Positions 26,374-33,924 of a stretch of DNA of 64,000 bases are shown piece by piece. The translations under genes and the position numbers were made by a program. Position 1 is the stretch's first letter. Every line of letters starts with the position of its first letter. The stretch covers positions 62,001 through 126,000 of the forward strand of contig JABMLG010000005.1 of assembly GCA_013204985.1 (NCBI GenBank), given 5' to 3'. The notes under the pieces were generated by a model. It was not told the origin of the DNA. It did not search any database and worked only from the letters and a program-made list of their open reading frames with translations. Origin of the DNA: Microbacteriaceae bacterium VKM Ac-2855. GTDB taxonomy: Bacteria > Actinomycetota > Actinomycetes > Actinomycetales > Microbacteriaceae.

Positions 26374-27174
26374 CTATTCCTTCGGTGCGTCCCAGCCCTG
26401 TTGGGGTGTCGCACAGGTGCCGCGGAAGACGTACTGCGAGGGCAGCTTACGCTGGTGCGAGGACCAGTCGATGGCGGGTCGGCGTTGTTCCTTCGGCAGG
26501 TAACCGAGCCGGTAGACGGCCATCAACTCGAGTTCGTCGGGCACGCCGAGCAGCTCGACGATCTTCTGCCAGCCGCCCGGCACCTCCATCGGGAACGAGA
26601 TGAACTGGATCCCCATCCCGATCTCGCCGGTGGTGAGCCAGATGTTCTCCATGGCCGCACCCATGCTGAAGACGGAGTAGAAGGAGGAGAGCTCGCCCGG
26701 GCGGTATTCGGCGCGGTCGAGCATCACCCCCAGCAGCAGGGGCGAGCCGGCGACCAGTTTGCGGTTCTCCTCGCCGAGGGTGTGCGGTACGCGTAGCGAG
26801 TTCATCAGGAACTGGCCGCGCTTGGTGAAGACCTGCTTGGTGAACGGACGAAGCGGAGCGGGCAACTTGTCGAACAGCATCCCGTCACGGCGCTGCTCCA
26901 TCTCGTCGGCGCTGAAGCGGAAGTAGGGCTTGTAGCGCTCGAAGAAGGTGCCGTTGCTCATCGCGGTGGTCATGCTCGAGCCGCTGATGGTCGCGATCGC
27001 GTCGATCGTCGCGCGTTCCTCGACGATCACGAACCGCCACGGCTGGCTGTTCAGCTGCGACGGTGCGCGTCCGGCGACCTCCATCAGGAGGCGCTGGTGC
27101 TCCTCCGAGACGGGTTCGGGCAGAAAAGGTCCGTTGGTGGTCTTGCGGCGTCGCAGCACATCGAGGAACTCCAT
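26374..27174 (-). CDS. nitroreductase family protein
   Basis: 266 residues. FMN-dependent reductase fold: [15 protein letters not shown] at the N-terminus for flavin phosphate, [17 protein letters not shown] (about 34-50), [20 protein letters not shown], then [10 protein letters not shown] and [14 protein letters not shown]. Such enzymes reduce nitro compounds, quinones or flavins with NAD(P)H. A charged insert of about 60 residues ([20 protein letters not shown]) makes it longer than classical NfsB. GAGAAT lies seven bases upstream of the ATG. Its promoter side faces the family C repeat cluster. Confidence 0.88.
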   Translation of the reverse strand: MEFLDVLRRRKTTNGPFLPEPVSEEHQRLLMEVAGRAPSQLNSQPWRFVIVEERATIDAIATISGSSMTTAMSNGTFFERYKPYFRFSADEMEQRRDGMLFDKLPAPLRPFTKQVFTKRGQFLMNSLRVPHTLGEENRKLVAGSPLLLGVMLDRAEYRPGELSSFYSVFSMGAAMENIWLTTGEIGMGIQFISFPMEVPGGWQKIVELLGVPDELELMAVYRLGYLPKEQRRPAIDWSSHQRKLPSQYVFRGTCATPQQGWDAPKE

Positions 27175-27217
27175 ACCCGCGATTCTCCCCGACCCCCGGC
27201 ACTTCGTGCCGCCGCCC

Positions 27218-27614
27218 GTCAAAGAAACGGCAACCCAGCTGTGTGCGGATGGGCGTCGACAGAACGGCGACCCCGCTTCATGGGTTGCCGTTTCTTTGAC
27301 GGCGGCCCGTTGGTTGCGGAGCGCCCTTCCCTCGGTTCGTGGGACGCAGTGACAACCCGCTACATCGGCGCACGAGACGCCGCGCGCGAGAGGGAGGGGG
27401 GTTGTCACTTCGTGCCGCGCCCGTCAAAGAAACGGCAACCCGGCTGTGTGCGGGTGGGCGTCGAGAGAACGGCGACCCCGCTTCATGGGTTGCCGTTTCT
27501 TTGACGGCGGCCCGTTGGTTGCGGAGCGTCCTTCCCGCTCGTGCGTCAAAGAAACGGCAACCCGATGGGCGGGGTTCACCCCCTCCCGCTCGTGCGTCAA
27601 AGAAACGGCAACCC
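27218..27614. repeat. family C repeat cluster 1
   Basis: The 19-bp word GTCAAAGAAACGGCAACCC occurs at 27218, 27423, 27545 and 27596, and inverted at 27282 and 27487. The first two direct/inverted pairs form two palindromes whose 45-base loops and right flank (GGCGGCCCGTTGGTTGCGGA) are nearly identical, so a unit of about 105 bp is duplicated. Between them lies another palindrome with arms AGTGACAACCC and GGGTTGTCACT. This is the only content of the 473-base gap 27175-27647. Confidence 0.9.
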
Positions 27615-27647
27615 GATGGGGGGGGTCGCGTTCTGTGACGGTGCCCG

Positions 27648-27980
27648 TCAGTCGCGGTGGGCGAGGATGAGGGCGGCGGCGATGAACGGGGCCGCGGCCA
27701 GAGCGATGGTCGGATGCCGGCGGCCGCGCGTTCCGGCGAACGGGATGATCGCCAGCGGCACCGCCGCGGGGAGCAGCGCACGACCCGCCGGGCGGCGCTC
27801 GGCCAGCAGCACGGTCGCGGCGGCCGCCGACAGCGTGGCCGTGCAGATGTAGAGGGCGTGGTGGGTCCAGTGCCACCGCCCGGTGTGCACGAGCCCGGTG
27901 CCGACCGCAGTGCCCAGCGCGCAGTTCGCCGTGTAGCTCACGGCGGCCGCCGTCATGAGTGCCGTGCCTGCGCGCGTCAT
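27648..27980 (-). CDS. small membrane protein of the type III PKS operon
   Basis: 110 residues with four predicted helices and little soluble sequence; GRWHWTHHALYICTATLSA carries a His cluster. No named family recognised; length and topology recall small putative cyclase or carrier proteins. The ATG overlaps the methyltransferase stop (ATGA), so it is the third gene of the PKS operon. A start 9 bases upstream (MRRMTRAG) is possible. Confidence 0.7.
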   Translation of the reverse strand: MTRAGTALMTAAAVSYTANCALGTAVGTGLVHTGRWHWTHHALYICTATLSAAAATVLLAERRPAGRALLPAAVPLAIIPFAGTRGRRHPTIALAAAPFIAAALILAHRD

Positions 27981-28660
27981 GCGGCGCACTCGTGGGTGAG
28001 GAGGAGGCGGTACGGACGCACACGCTCGACCCGCCAGCCGCTCGGCGCGACGGCGCGCAGCTCGCCCGCGGTGTAGCTGCGCCGGATCGAGAGCAGCCCG
28101 TCCTCATGGATCAACGATCCGCCGTGCGCCGGCCGCGTCGCCACCGCGTACACGCCGTAGGCCAGCCTGGAGCGGTGCAGATCGTTGTGCACGCTGTAGC
28201 GGCCGAGCCGTTCGCTGTCGGCGAGGAGGGCCGCGAGTTCCGGCGCCGCGAGGTGGTGCAGCACGTGGTTGGAGGTCACGATGTCGAAGCTACCCTCCAC
28301 CTCCGAACTCAGCACCGGGCGGAACTCGACGCCGAGCGTGGCCGGCTGCGCAGCGACGAAGGCCTGCGCGCGCGGATCCGGGTCGATCGCGGTGATCCGA
28401 AGCGCGAATCCGTCGCGTCGTGCCCACCCGGCCAGCGCTCGCGGAACGTCGCCACCGCCGAAGCCGATGTCGAGCAGGGTGTTCTCGCGACCGCGTTCGA
28501 GGCGCGGGCGGATGCGCGTGCGGTAGATCGCGCGCCAGCGCGAGACGAGCGCGTTGACCAGGCGGAACTGCTCGTAGGTGCGGGTGAGCCGGCGCAGGTC
28601 GCAGTCCGGATCGTCCATCGCCTCCAGCTCCACCGTCTCGCGGGTACCGAAGTCGATCAC
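27977..28660 (-). CDS. class I SAM-dependent methyltransferase
   Basis: 227 residues. SAM-binding motif I is LLDIGFGGGDVPRAL (about residue 63), followed by the acidic ITAIDPDPRA loop and the HVLHHLAAPELAALL region. A Tyr/Arg-rich C-terminus lies over the substrate pocket. Overlaps the PKS stop by ATGA. Such enzymes next to type III polyketide synthases methylate the alkylresorcinol, alkylpyrone or quinone product; that substrate is inferred from context. Confidence 0.88.
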   Translation of the reverse strand: MIDFGTRETVELEAMDDPDCDLRRLTRTYEQFRLVNALVSRWRAIYRTRIRPRLERGRENTLLDIGFGGGDVPRALAGWARRDGFALRITAIDPDPRAQAFVAAQPATLGVEFRPVLSSEVEGSFDIVTSNHVLHHLAAPELAALLADSERLGRYSVHNDLHRSRLAYGVYAVATRPAHGGSLIHEDGLLSIRRSYTAGELRAVAPSGWRVERVRPYRLLLTHECAA

Positions 28661-29760
28661 TCCGCCCGCCGAGGCGAGAGCCGGCGCGTGAACAACCCGG
28701 TCTCGACCGTGAGCCCCGGCCCGAACGCCATCGCGACGACGCGCTCGTCGGTCGCGCCGGCAGCCGCGAGCAGGTCGCGCAGGATGAACAGCACGGTCGC
28801 GCTCGACATGTTGCCGTAGCGGCGCAGCACCTCCCGTGAGGGCGCGAGCTGCGCCTCCGTGAGTTCAAGTGCCGCCTCGACCTTGTCGAGGATGCTGCGG
28901 CCGCCCGGATGCACGGCCCAGAGCGGCACATCGGCGGGCGTCTCGGCTCCGAGCAGCGGTTCCAGGGCACCGGTGATGAAACGGCCGATGATGCTCGGCA
29001 CGTAGCTCGACAGTCGCATCTCGAAGCCGTGGTCGCCGATGGTCCACGCCATCTCCTGCTCACCCTCGGGCGTCAGCACGCTCTCGAGCGCGTCCAGTTC
29101 GAGCACGGGCACTCCTTCAGGTGCCGGGCGGGCCGTGACGATCGCGGCCGCCGCGCCGTCGGCGAAGACGGAGGTGGCCACGATCTGCTCGGGATCGTTC
29201 GAGGTGCTGAGGTGGATGGTGCACAGCTCGACGCACGCGATCAGCACCACGGCGCCCGCATCCGCTTCGCAGAACGCCTTCGCCGCCCGCAGCGCCGGGA
29301 ACGCGCCGTAGCAGCCCATGAATCCGAGGTGGAAGCGCTGCGTCGACGGCCGCAGGCCGAGCCGGCGGACGACGTCGTAGTCGGGCCCCGGTGCGTAGAA
29401 GCCGGTGCACGAGACGGTGATCACGTGCGTCACGTCGTCGGGTTCGAATCCGGATGCGGTGAGGGCGGCACGCGCGGCGGGCACGAACAGCTCGGGAGCC
29501 CGGGCGGTGTAGAGGCCGTTGCGCACGGCCGTGCTCGGGTCGAGCACGAGGCCGTCCGCGAGCAGCGGGCCGGATCCGCCGAGCAGTTCGTCGACGACGG
29601 TGTGCCGTTCGTCGATCGCGGAGGCGTCGAACGCGGCCGTGATCAGCCGCGACCCGAGCCGGCTGACGCCCGGTTGGCCGGCGAACACGTCGCAGGCACG
29701 CGTCTGCAGCAGCACGGCCTCGGGCACCGCGGTCTCGATCGTTCGGATGTGCACAGTCAC
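28657..29760 (-). CDS. type III polyketide synthase
   Basis: 367 residues, chalcone/stilbene synthase superfamily homodimeric ketosynthase. The catalytic triad is visible: Cys150 in FMGCYGAFPALRAAK, His284 in WAVHPGGRSILD, Asn317 in RYGNMSSATV. Also VSCTGFYAPGPDYDVVRRLG near residue 117 and the C-terminal GFGPG-like loop AMAFGPGLTVE. It condenses an acyl-CoA starter with malonyl-CoA and cyclises the chain to a resorcinol or pyrone. GTG start; TACGCT lies seven bases upstream, so probably leaderless. Heads a three-gene operon with the methyltransferase and membrane protein. Confidence 0.93.
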   Translation of the reverse strand: MTVHIRTIETAVPEAVLLQTRACDVFAGQPGVSRLGSRLITAAFDASAIDERHTVVDELLGGSGPLLADGLVLDPSTAVRNGLYTARAPELFVPAARAALTASGFEPDDVTHVITVSCTGFYAPGPDYDVVRRLGLRPSTQRFHLGFMGCYGAFPALRAAKAFCEADAGAVVLIACVELCTIHLSTSNDPEQIVATSVFADGAAAAIVTARPAPEGVPVLELDALESVLTPEGEQEMAWTIGDHGFEMRLSSYVPSIIGRFITGALEPLLGAETPADVPLWAVHPGGRSILDKVEAALELTEAQLAPSREVLRRYGNMSSATVLFILRDLLAAAGATDERVVAMAFGPGLTVETGLFTRRLSPRRAE

Positions 29761-29870
29761 TGCCGCGAGCGTACCTCTCGATGCGGCCGGATCGGAGCCG
29801 CACCGAGCATCCTCGGAGCGGGCGGGCGGGCGCGCGAGCGGGCTCGGCGCGAGCGGGCTCCTCGCGAGCG

Positions 29871-31139
29871 CTACCGCGCGACGCGCTCCGCGATGTCGGT
29901 GCGGTACTGCCCGCCGTCGAGCTGGATGAGGTCGAGGGCCTGGTAGGCGCGGGCGCGGGCCTCGGTGAAGTCGGCCCCGACCGCGACGACGTTGAGCACG
30001 CGTCCGCCGGTGGCGATGTAGGTCTGGTCGTCGAGCTGGGTCGCCGCGTGCGCGATCGTCACCCCGGGCACCGCCGCGGCGGCATCGAGGCCGGTGATGA
30101 CGCGTCCCGTGATCGCGTTCTCGGGGTAGCCCGCGCTCGCGAGCACCACGGTGACGGCGACCTGGTCCGAGAACTGTGGCCACGGCACCGACTCGAGCTC
30201 GCCCGTCGCGGCCGCGAAGAGCAGCTTCGACAGCGGCGAGACGAGTCGCGGCAGCACCACCTGCGTCTCGGGGTCGCCGAAGCGCGCGTTGAACTCGATC
30301 ACGCGGATGCCCGCATCCGTCACGATCAGGCCGCAGTAGAGCAGCCCGATGAACGGCGTCTGCTCGCGGGCGAGCTGGCGCACGGTGGGGATCGCGATGG
30401 TGTCGATGACCTCGTCGACGAAGGCCTTCTCGCTGCCCCAACGGTCGGCGAGCCACGGCAACGGCGAATACGCGCCCATGCCGCCGGTGTTCGGACCCTC
30501 GTCGCCGTCGCTGAGGCGCTTGTAGTCCTGGGCCGGGCTGAGCGGCACCACGTTGTGGCCGTCGGAGAGCAGGAAGAGCGAGACCTCTTGGCCGGCGAGG
30601 AACTCCTCGATCAGGACGTCGCCGTACTGCAGCCAGAACTCGGCGTGCGCGATCGCGGCCGAACGCGACTCCGTGACCAGCACGCCCTTGCCGGCGGCGA
30701 GGCCGTCAGCCTTCACGACGTACGGGGCGCCGAATTCGTCGATCGCGGTGGTGGCATCGACGAGGGTCGACGTGCGGGTCGCGCGGCCGGTGGGAACGCG
30801 GGCCATGTCCATCACCCGCTTGGCGAACGTCTTCGAGCCCTCCAGCGCGGCCGCGGCCTTGCCGGGGCCGAAGGTGGCGATTCCGCGGGTGCGCAGCGCA
30901 TCCGCCACGCCCGCGACCAGTGGCGCCTCGGGGCCGATGACGACGAGTTCGATTCCCGACTCGAGTGCGAAGTCGGTGACGAGCTTGGGCGAGTTGGTGT
31001 CGAAGTGGATCACCTCGACGTCGTGGGCGATCCCGGCGTTGCCGGGGGCCGCGATGATCTCGTGGCGCTCCTCCTCTGCGAGGAGCGCGGTGATGATGGC
31101 GTGCTCGCGGGCACCCGAGCCGAGGACGAGGATCTTCAC
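29871..31139 (-). CDS. purD: phosphoribosylamine-glycine ligase
   Basis: 422 residues. Second step of de novo purine synthesis: ATP-dependent coupling of glycine to phosphoribosylamine. Four parts: N-domain MKILVLGSGAREHAI, ATP-grasp A/B domains with VVKADGLAAGKGV and EEFLAGQEVSLF, PNTGGMGAYSP, and the metal-binding EFNARFGDPETQ; the C-domain follows. GTG start six bases after a TACTCT -10 (31146-31151 on the minus strand), so leaderless. Other purine genes here (purF, purM) are 13 kb away. Confidence 0.96.
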   Translation of the reverse strand: MKILVLGSGAREHAIITALLAEEERHEIIAAPGNAGIAHDVEVIHFDTNSPKLVTDFALESGIELVVIGPEAPLVAGVADALRTRGIATFGPGKAAAALEGSKTFAKRVMDMARVPTGRATRTSTLVDATTAIDEFGAPYVVKADGLAAGKGVLVTESRSAAIAHAEFWLQYGDVLIEEFLAGQEVSLFLLSDGHNVVPLSPAQDYKRLSDGDEGPNTGGMGAYSPLPWLADRWGSEKAFVDEVIDTIAIPTVRQLAREQTPFIGLLYCGLIVTDAGIRVIEFNARFGDPETQVVLPRLVSPLSKLLFAAATGELESVPWPQFSDQVAVTVVLASAGYPENAITGRVITGLDAAAAVPGVTIAHAATQLDDQTYIATGGRVLNVVAVGADFTEARARAYQALDLIQLDGGQYRTDIAERVAR

Positions 31140-31270
31140 CTGAACAGAGTACGGGACCACGGGCTCCGCGGCGGTGCCGCGTCCGGGCGGCGGCTCCGTC
31201 CCGCGGGGGAGTCGTCGCGCGCAGCTCGGATGAGACAATGGGTCCAGCAGGATGCACGCAAGGGGGACGC

Positions 31271-31744
31271 ATGACCATCTTTCTCGTCGTCGGCGGTATC
31301 GGCGTCGTCCTGCTGCTCGCATCCGTCGTGATCGGCGACCACATCGAGTCGATCGGCGACGGCGCGCTCTCTGGCACCGCTCTCGGCATCGCGGCCGTGC
31401 TCTTCGGCGGCGCGGGCGTCGTCACCTCCGCTGCCGAATGGTCGCCCGTCGCGGCCTACGGGCTGGCCGGGCTCGCGGCCGTGGGTTCCTACTTCGGGGT
31501 GCGCGGTATCACGCGCGGGCTCGTCGGCTCCTCCGACGGCGGCCCCGTCGACGTGGTGGGCCTGCGGGGCATCGCCACCGCGACCATCACGGTCGAGGGC
31601 GGCGAGGTCAGCCTCGACGGCCCGCGCGAGGTCGAGCGACGCCTCGCCTACTCCGAGGAGCCGATCCCGCCCGGCACCCGCATCCGCGTGATCGAGATGG
31701 CGGGCACCCGCGTCAAGGTCGAACGCGAGTCCTTCGGCGTCTGA
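31271..31744 (+). CDS. NfeD-like membrane protein
   Basis: 157 residues. Three predicted helices (about 1-20, 35-52 and 58-76), then a C-terminal OB fold: VDVVGLRGIATATITVEGGE to TRIRVIEMAGTRVKVE. This is the NfeD architecture, whose genes are usually paired with SPFH proteins; a flotillin gene follows 90 bases later. The pair organises membrane microdomains. ATG with AAGGGGG 5-6 bases upstream; GACAAT at about 31234 is a -10 candidate for a short leader. Confidence 0.85.
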   Translation: MTIFLVVGGIGVVLLLASVVIGDHIESIGDGALSGTALGIAAVLFGGAGVVTSAAEWSPVAAYGLAGLAAVGSYFGVRGITRGLVGSSDGGPVDVVGLRGIATATITVEGGEVSLDGPREVERRLAYSEEPIPPGTRIRVIEMAGTRVKVERESFGV

Positions 31745-31834
31745 CGCCAACCGCCACACGCCAACCGCCATCGCCACCCGCACCCGCCACCTCCGCTATC
31801 CGCCCATCCGCACTCGACCCCACAGGAAGAACCC

Positions 31835-33289
31835 ATGAACTCCGAGCTCGTCCCGGTCATCGTCGGCGCCGCGATCGTCATCGTCCTCATCGCGCTGCTG
31901 AGCTTCGTCGCCAGCCGCATCCGTCGGGTGCCGCCGAACGAGGCCCTCGTGATCGTCGGGCGCGGAGCGGGCAAGGCCGCGGTCGGCTCGGAAGACACGG
32001 GGCAGCGCGTCGTCATCGGCGGCCGCACGTTCATCTGGCCGGTGCTGCAGCAGGGCTTCGCGCTCTCGCTCGAGCAGCGTCAGATCGCGATCACCGTCGA
32101 GGGTGTCGATAAGAACCGCATCAAGATCGCCATCAAGGCGTCGATCAACTTCAAGGTCAACGGCACCGAGGAGGGGGTGCGCCGCGCGGCGCAGCGCTTC
32201 CTGGCGCAGCAGGCGACGCTGACCGAGACGATCAAGGAGTCGCTGGAGGGTTCGTTGCGCTCGATCGTGGGTGACTTGCCGATCGAGCAGATCATCTCCG
32301 ACCGCAAGTCGCTGTCGGACCGCGTCGTTTCGGAGACCAAGGCCGACCTCGCCGAGCAGGGCCTGCAGGTCGACCTGCTGAACATCTCCGACATCTCGAC
32401 CCCCGGCTCCGACTACCTCGCGAACCTCGGTCGCGCGGAGGCCGCCCGTGCCCGCCAGGTCGCCGAGGTCAGCGAGGCCGAGGCCGCCCGTGCCGCGGAA
32501 TTCGCCCGCATCGAGGCCGCCGAGCAGATCGTCGAGCGCGAGAAGGCGTTCAGCCTGCGGAAGGCCTCGATCAAGGCTGAGACCGACAAGGCGAACGCCG
32601 AGGCGGATGCGGCGGGCAAGCTGGCCCAGGCCGAGCAGGAGAAGCTGATCGCCGTGCTCGAGCGCGACGCGCTCACCGAGCAGGCGCTCGTGACCGAGGA
32701 GCGCCTCGACATCGAGGTGAAGAAGCCCGCCGAGGCCAAGGCCTACGCCGAGGTGCAGCAGGCGAACGCGAATCGCGACTCCGCGAAGGCGGCTACCGAG
32801 GCGGATGCGTTCAAGCGCACCAAGATCGCCGAGGCGAACAAGATCGCGTCGCTGCAGGATGCGGAGGCCTCGGCAGCCGCCGTGCGCCTCGCCGGTGACG
32901 CGGACCGCGACCGTCAGGTGGCGCTCGCCGCGGGTATCACGGCTCAGGGTGAGGCGAAGGCGTCGGCGATCAAGGCCGAGGGTCTGGCCGAGGCCACGGC
33001 GACGGATGCGAAGGCGGAGGCGCTGAAGAAGTACGGCGACGCCGCTCTCGCGCAGGAGATCATCTCGCGCCTGCCGGAGATCGTGCGGGCCGCGGCCGAG
33101 CCGATCTCGAACATCAAGCAGCTCACCGTCGTCTCGACGGATGGCGCCAGCGCCGTCACGAAGAGCGTCGGCCAGGTGCTCGGCGAGGGCACCGAGGTCG
33201 TGCGCACCCTGACGGGCCTCGACCTGCCCACGCTGCTGTCGAGCTTCGCCGGCTCGTCCCTCGCGAAGGACACGACTCCGGCGCCCTGA
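31835..33289 (+). CDS. flotillin-like SPFH domain protein
   Basis: 484 residues. N-terminal membrane helix (about 6-28), SPFH domain (about 35-220: RRVPPNEALVIVGRGAGK, QRQIAITVEGVDKNRI), then a long Ala/Glu/Lys-rich coiled coil (about 200-400) with repeated EA-rich segments as in FloT/YuaG, and a short C-terminus. It forms large oligomers at the inner face of the membrane with the NfeD partner. AGGAA lies about 9 bases before the ATG. Family A palindrome A5 follows the gene. Confidence 0.93.
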   Translation: MNSELVPVIVGAAIVIVLIALLSFVASRIRRVPPNEALVIVGRGAGKAAVGSEDTGQRVVIGGRTFIWPVLQQGFALSLEQRQIAITVEGVDKNRIKIAIKASINFKVNGTEEGVRRAAQRFLAQQATLTETIKESLEGSLRSIVGDLPIEQIISDRKSLSDRVVSETKADLAEQGLQVDLLNISDISTPGSDYLANLGRAEAARARQVAEVSEAEAARAAEFARIEAAEQIVEREKAFSLRKASIKAETDKANAEADAAGKLAQAEQEKLIAVLERDALTEQALVTEERLDIEVKKPAEAKAYAEVQQANANRDSAKAATEADAFKRTKIAEANKIASLQDAEASAAAVRLAGDADRDRQVALAAGITAQGEAKASAIKAEGLAEATATDAKAEALKKYGDAALAQEIISRLPEIVRAAAEPISNIKQLTVVSTDGASAVTKSVGQVLGEGTEVVRTLTGLDLPTLLSSFAGSSLAKDTTPAP

Positions 33290-33316
33290 CGCCCGGCTCC
33301 GCAGCCCGCGCCTTCT

Positions 33317-33390
33317 TGCGAGGGACCCCTCCTGTGCGCGTCGGACCCGCCCAGGGCGGGTCCCTCGCGCACAGGGCGGGTCCCTCGGAG
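33317..33390. repeat. family A nested palindrome, copy A5
   Basis: TGCGAGGGACCC at the left, inner GTGCGCG and CGCGCAC plus GACCCGCCC and GGGCGGGTC; the right outer arm is degenerate (GGGTCCCTCGGAG). Lies between the flotillin gene and the next gene on the same strand. Confidence 0.8.
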
Positions 33391-33415
33391 CAGGGCGGTG
33401 CGGGAGGATGGGAGC

Positions 33416-33778
33416 ATGGCGAAAGGGAAGATCGACGAAGCTGCGGGGCTCGCGGCGGTGCACGCGGCGCTCGGGGGCGCATCCGACCGCAACACGCTCG
33501 CGACGGCCGTGCGCTACCTGCTGCAGATCCTCGAGGCGCGCTTCCCGGGCAAGAGCGTCGAGGTCCGTGTGCCTCCGTTCGGGGCGGCGCAGTGCCTCGA
33601 GGGCCCAGGCCACACCCGCGGCACCCCGCCGAACGTCATCGAGACGGATGCGCAGACCTGGCTCGCTCTGGCGACCGGCGCGCTCGCGTGGAGCGAGGGC
33701 GTCTCATCCGGTCGTGTCCATGCCTCGGGGACACGGGCGGACCTCTCCGATTACGTCCCGCTCCTGCGTGTCACCTGA
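33416..33778 (+). CDS. sterol-carrier-like protein
   Basis: 120 residues. Actinobacterial SCP-like orphan: AVRYLLQILEARFPGKSVEV, PPFGAAQCLEGPGHTRGTPP, then ETDAQTWLALATGALAW and a C-terminal RADLSDYVPLLRV. Proteins of this type are usually encoded near purF/purM in actinobacteria, so their link to purine genes may be old; here it is separate. Probably a soluble lipid- or nucleotide-binding protein; no catalytic residues seen. ATG at 33416 with GGAG close upstream. Confidence 0.75.
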   Translation: MAKGKIDEAAGLAAVHAALGGASDRNTLATAVRYLLQILEARFPGKSVEVRVPPFGAAQCLEGPGHTRGTPPNVIETDAQTWLALATGALAWSEGVSSGRVHASGTRADLSDYVPLLRVT

Positions 33779-33788
33779 ACGGTGTCGC

Positions 33789-33859
33789 GTTAACTTCTCG
33801 TAAACGGACGCTGTAACCCCTCGTTCGAGGTTGACCTCGGAGTGCGGTTCGGGTTGGCT
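33789..33859 (+). promoter_or_regulatory. promoter and possible PHO-type box of the 5'-nucleotidase
   Basis: -35 TTGACC (33831-33836), 17-bp spacer, -10 TTGGCT (33854-33859). Just upstream, GTTAAC (33789), GTAAAC (33800) and TGTAAC (33812) recur at 11-12 bp, like the direct repeats bound by PhoP/PhoB-type regulators. Suggestive only. Confidence 0.4.
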
Positions 33860-33924
33860 GACAAAGTTCCCCGAATGCGGCAGGGGTTTGCTCTGCCCCC
33901 ATCCTCATTGGAGACAGCGCCTCT

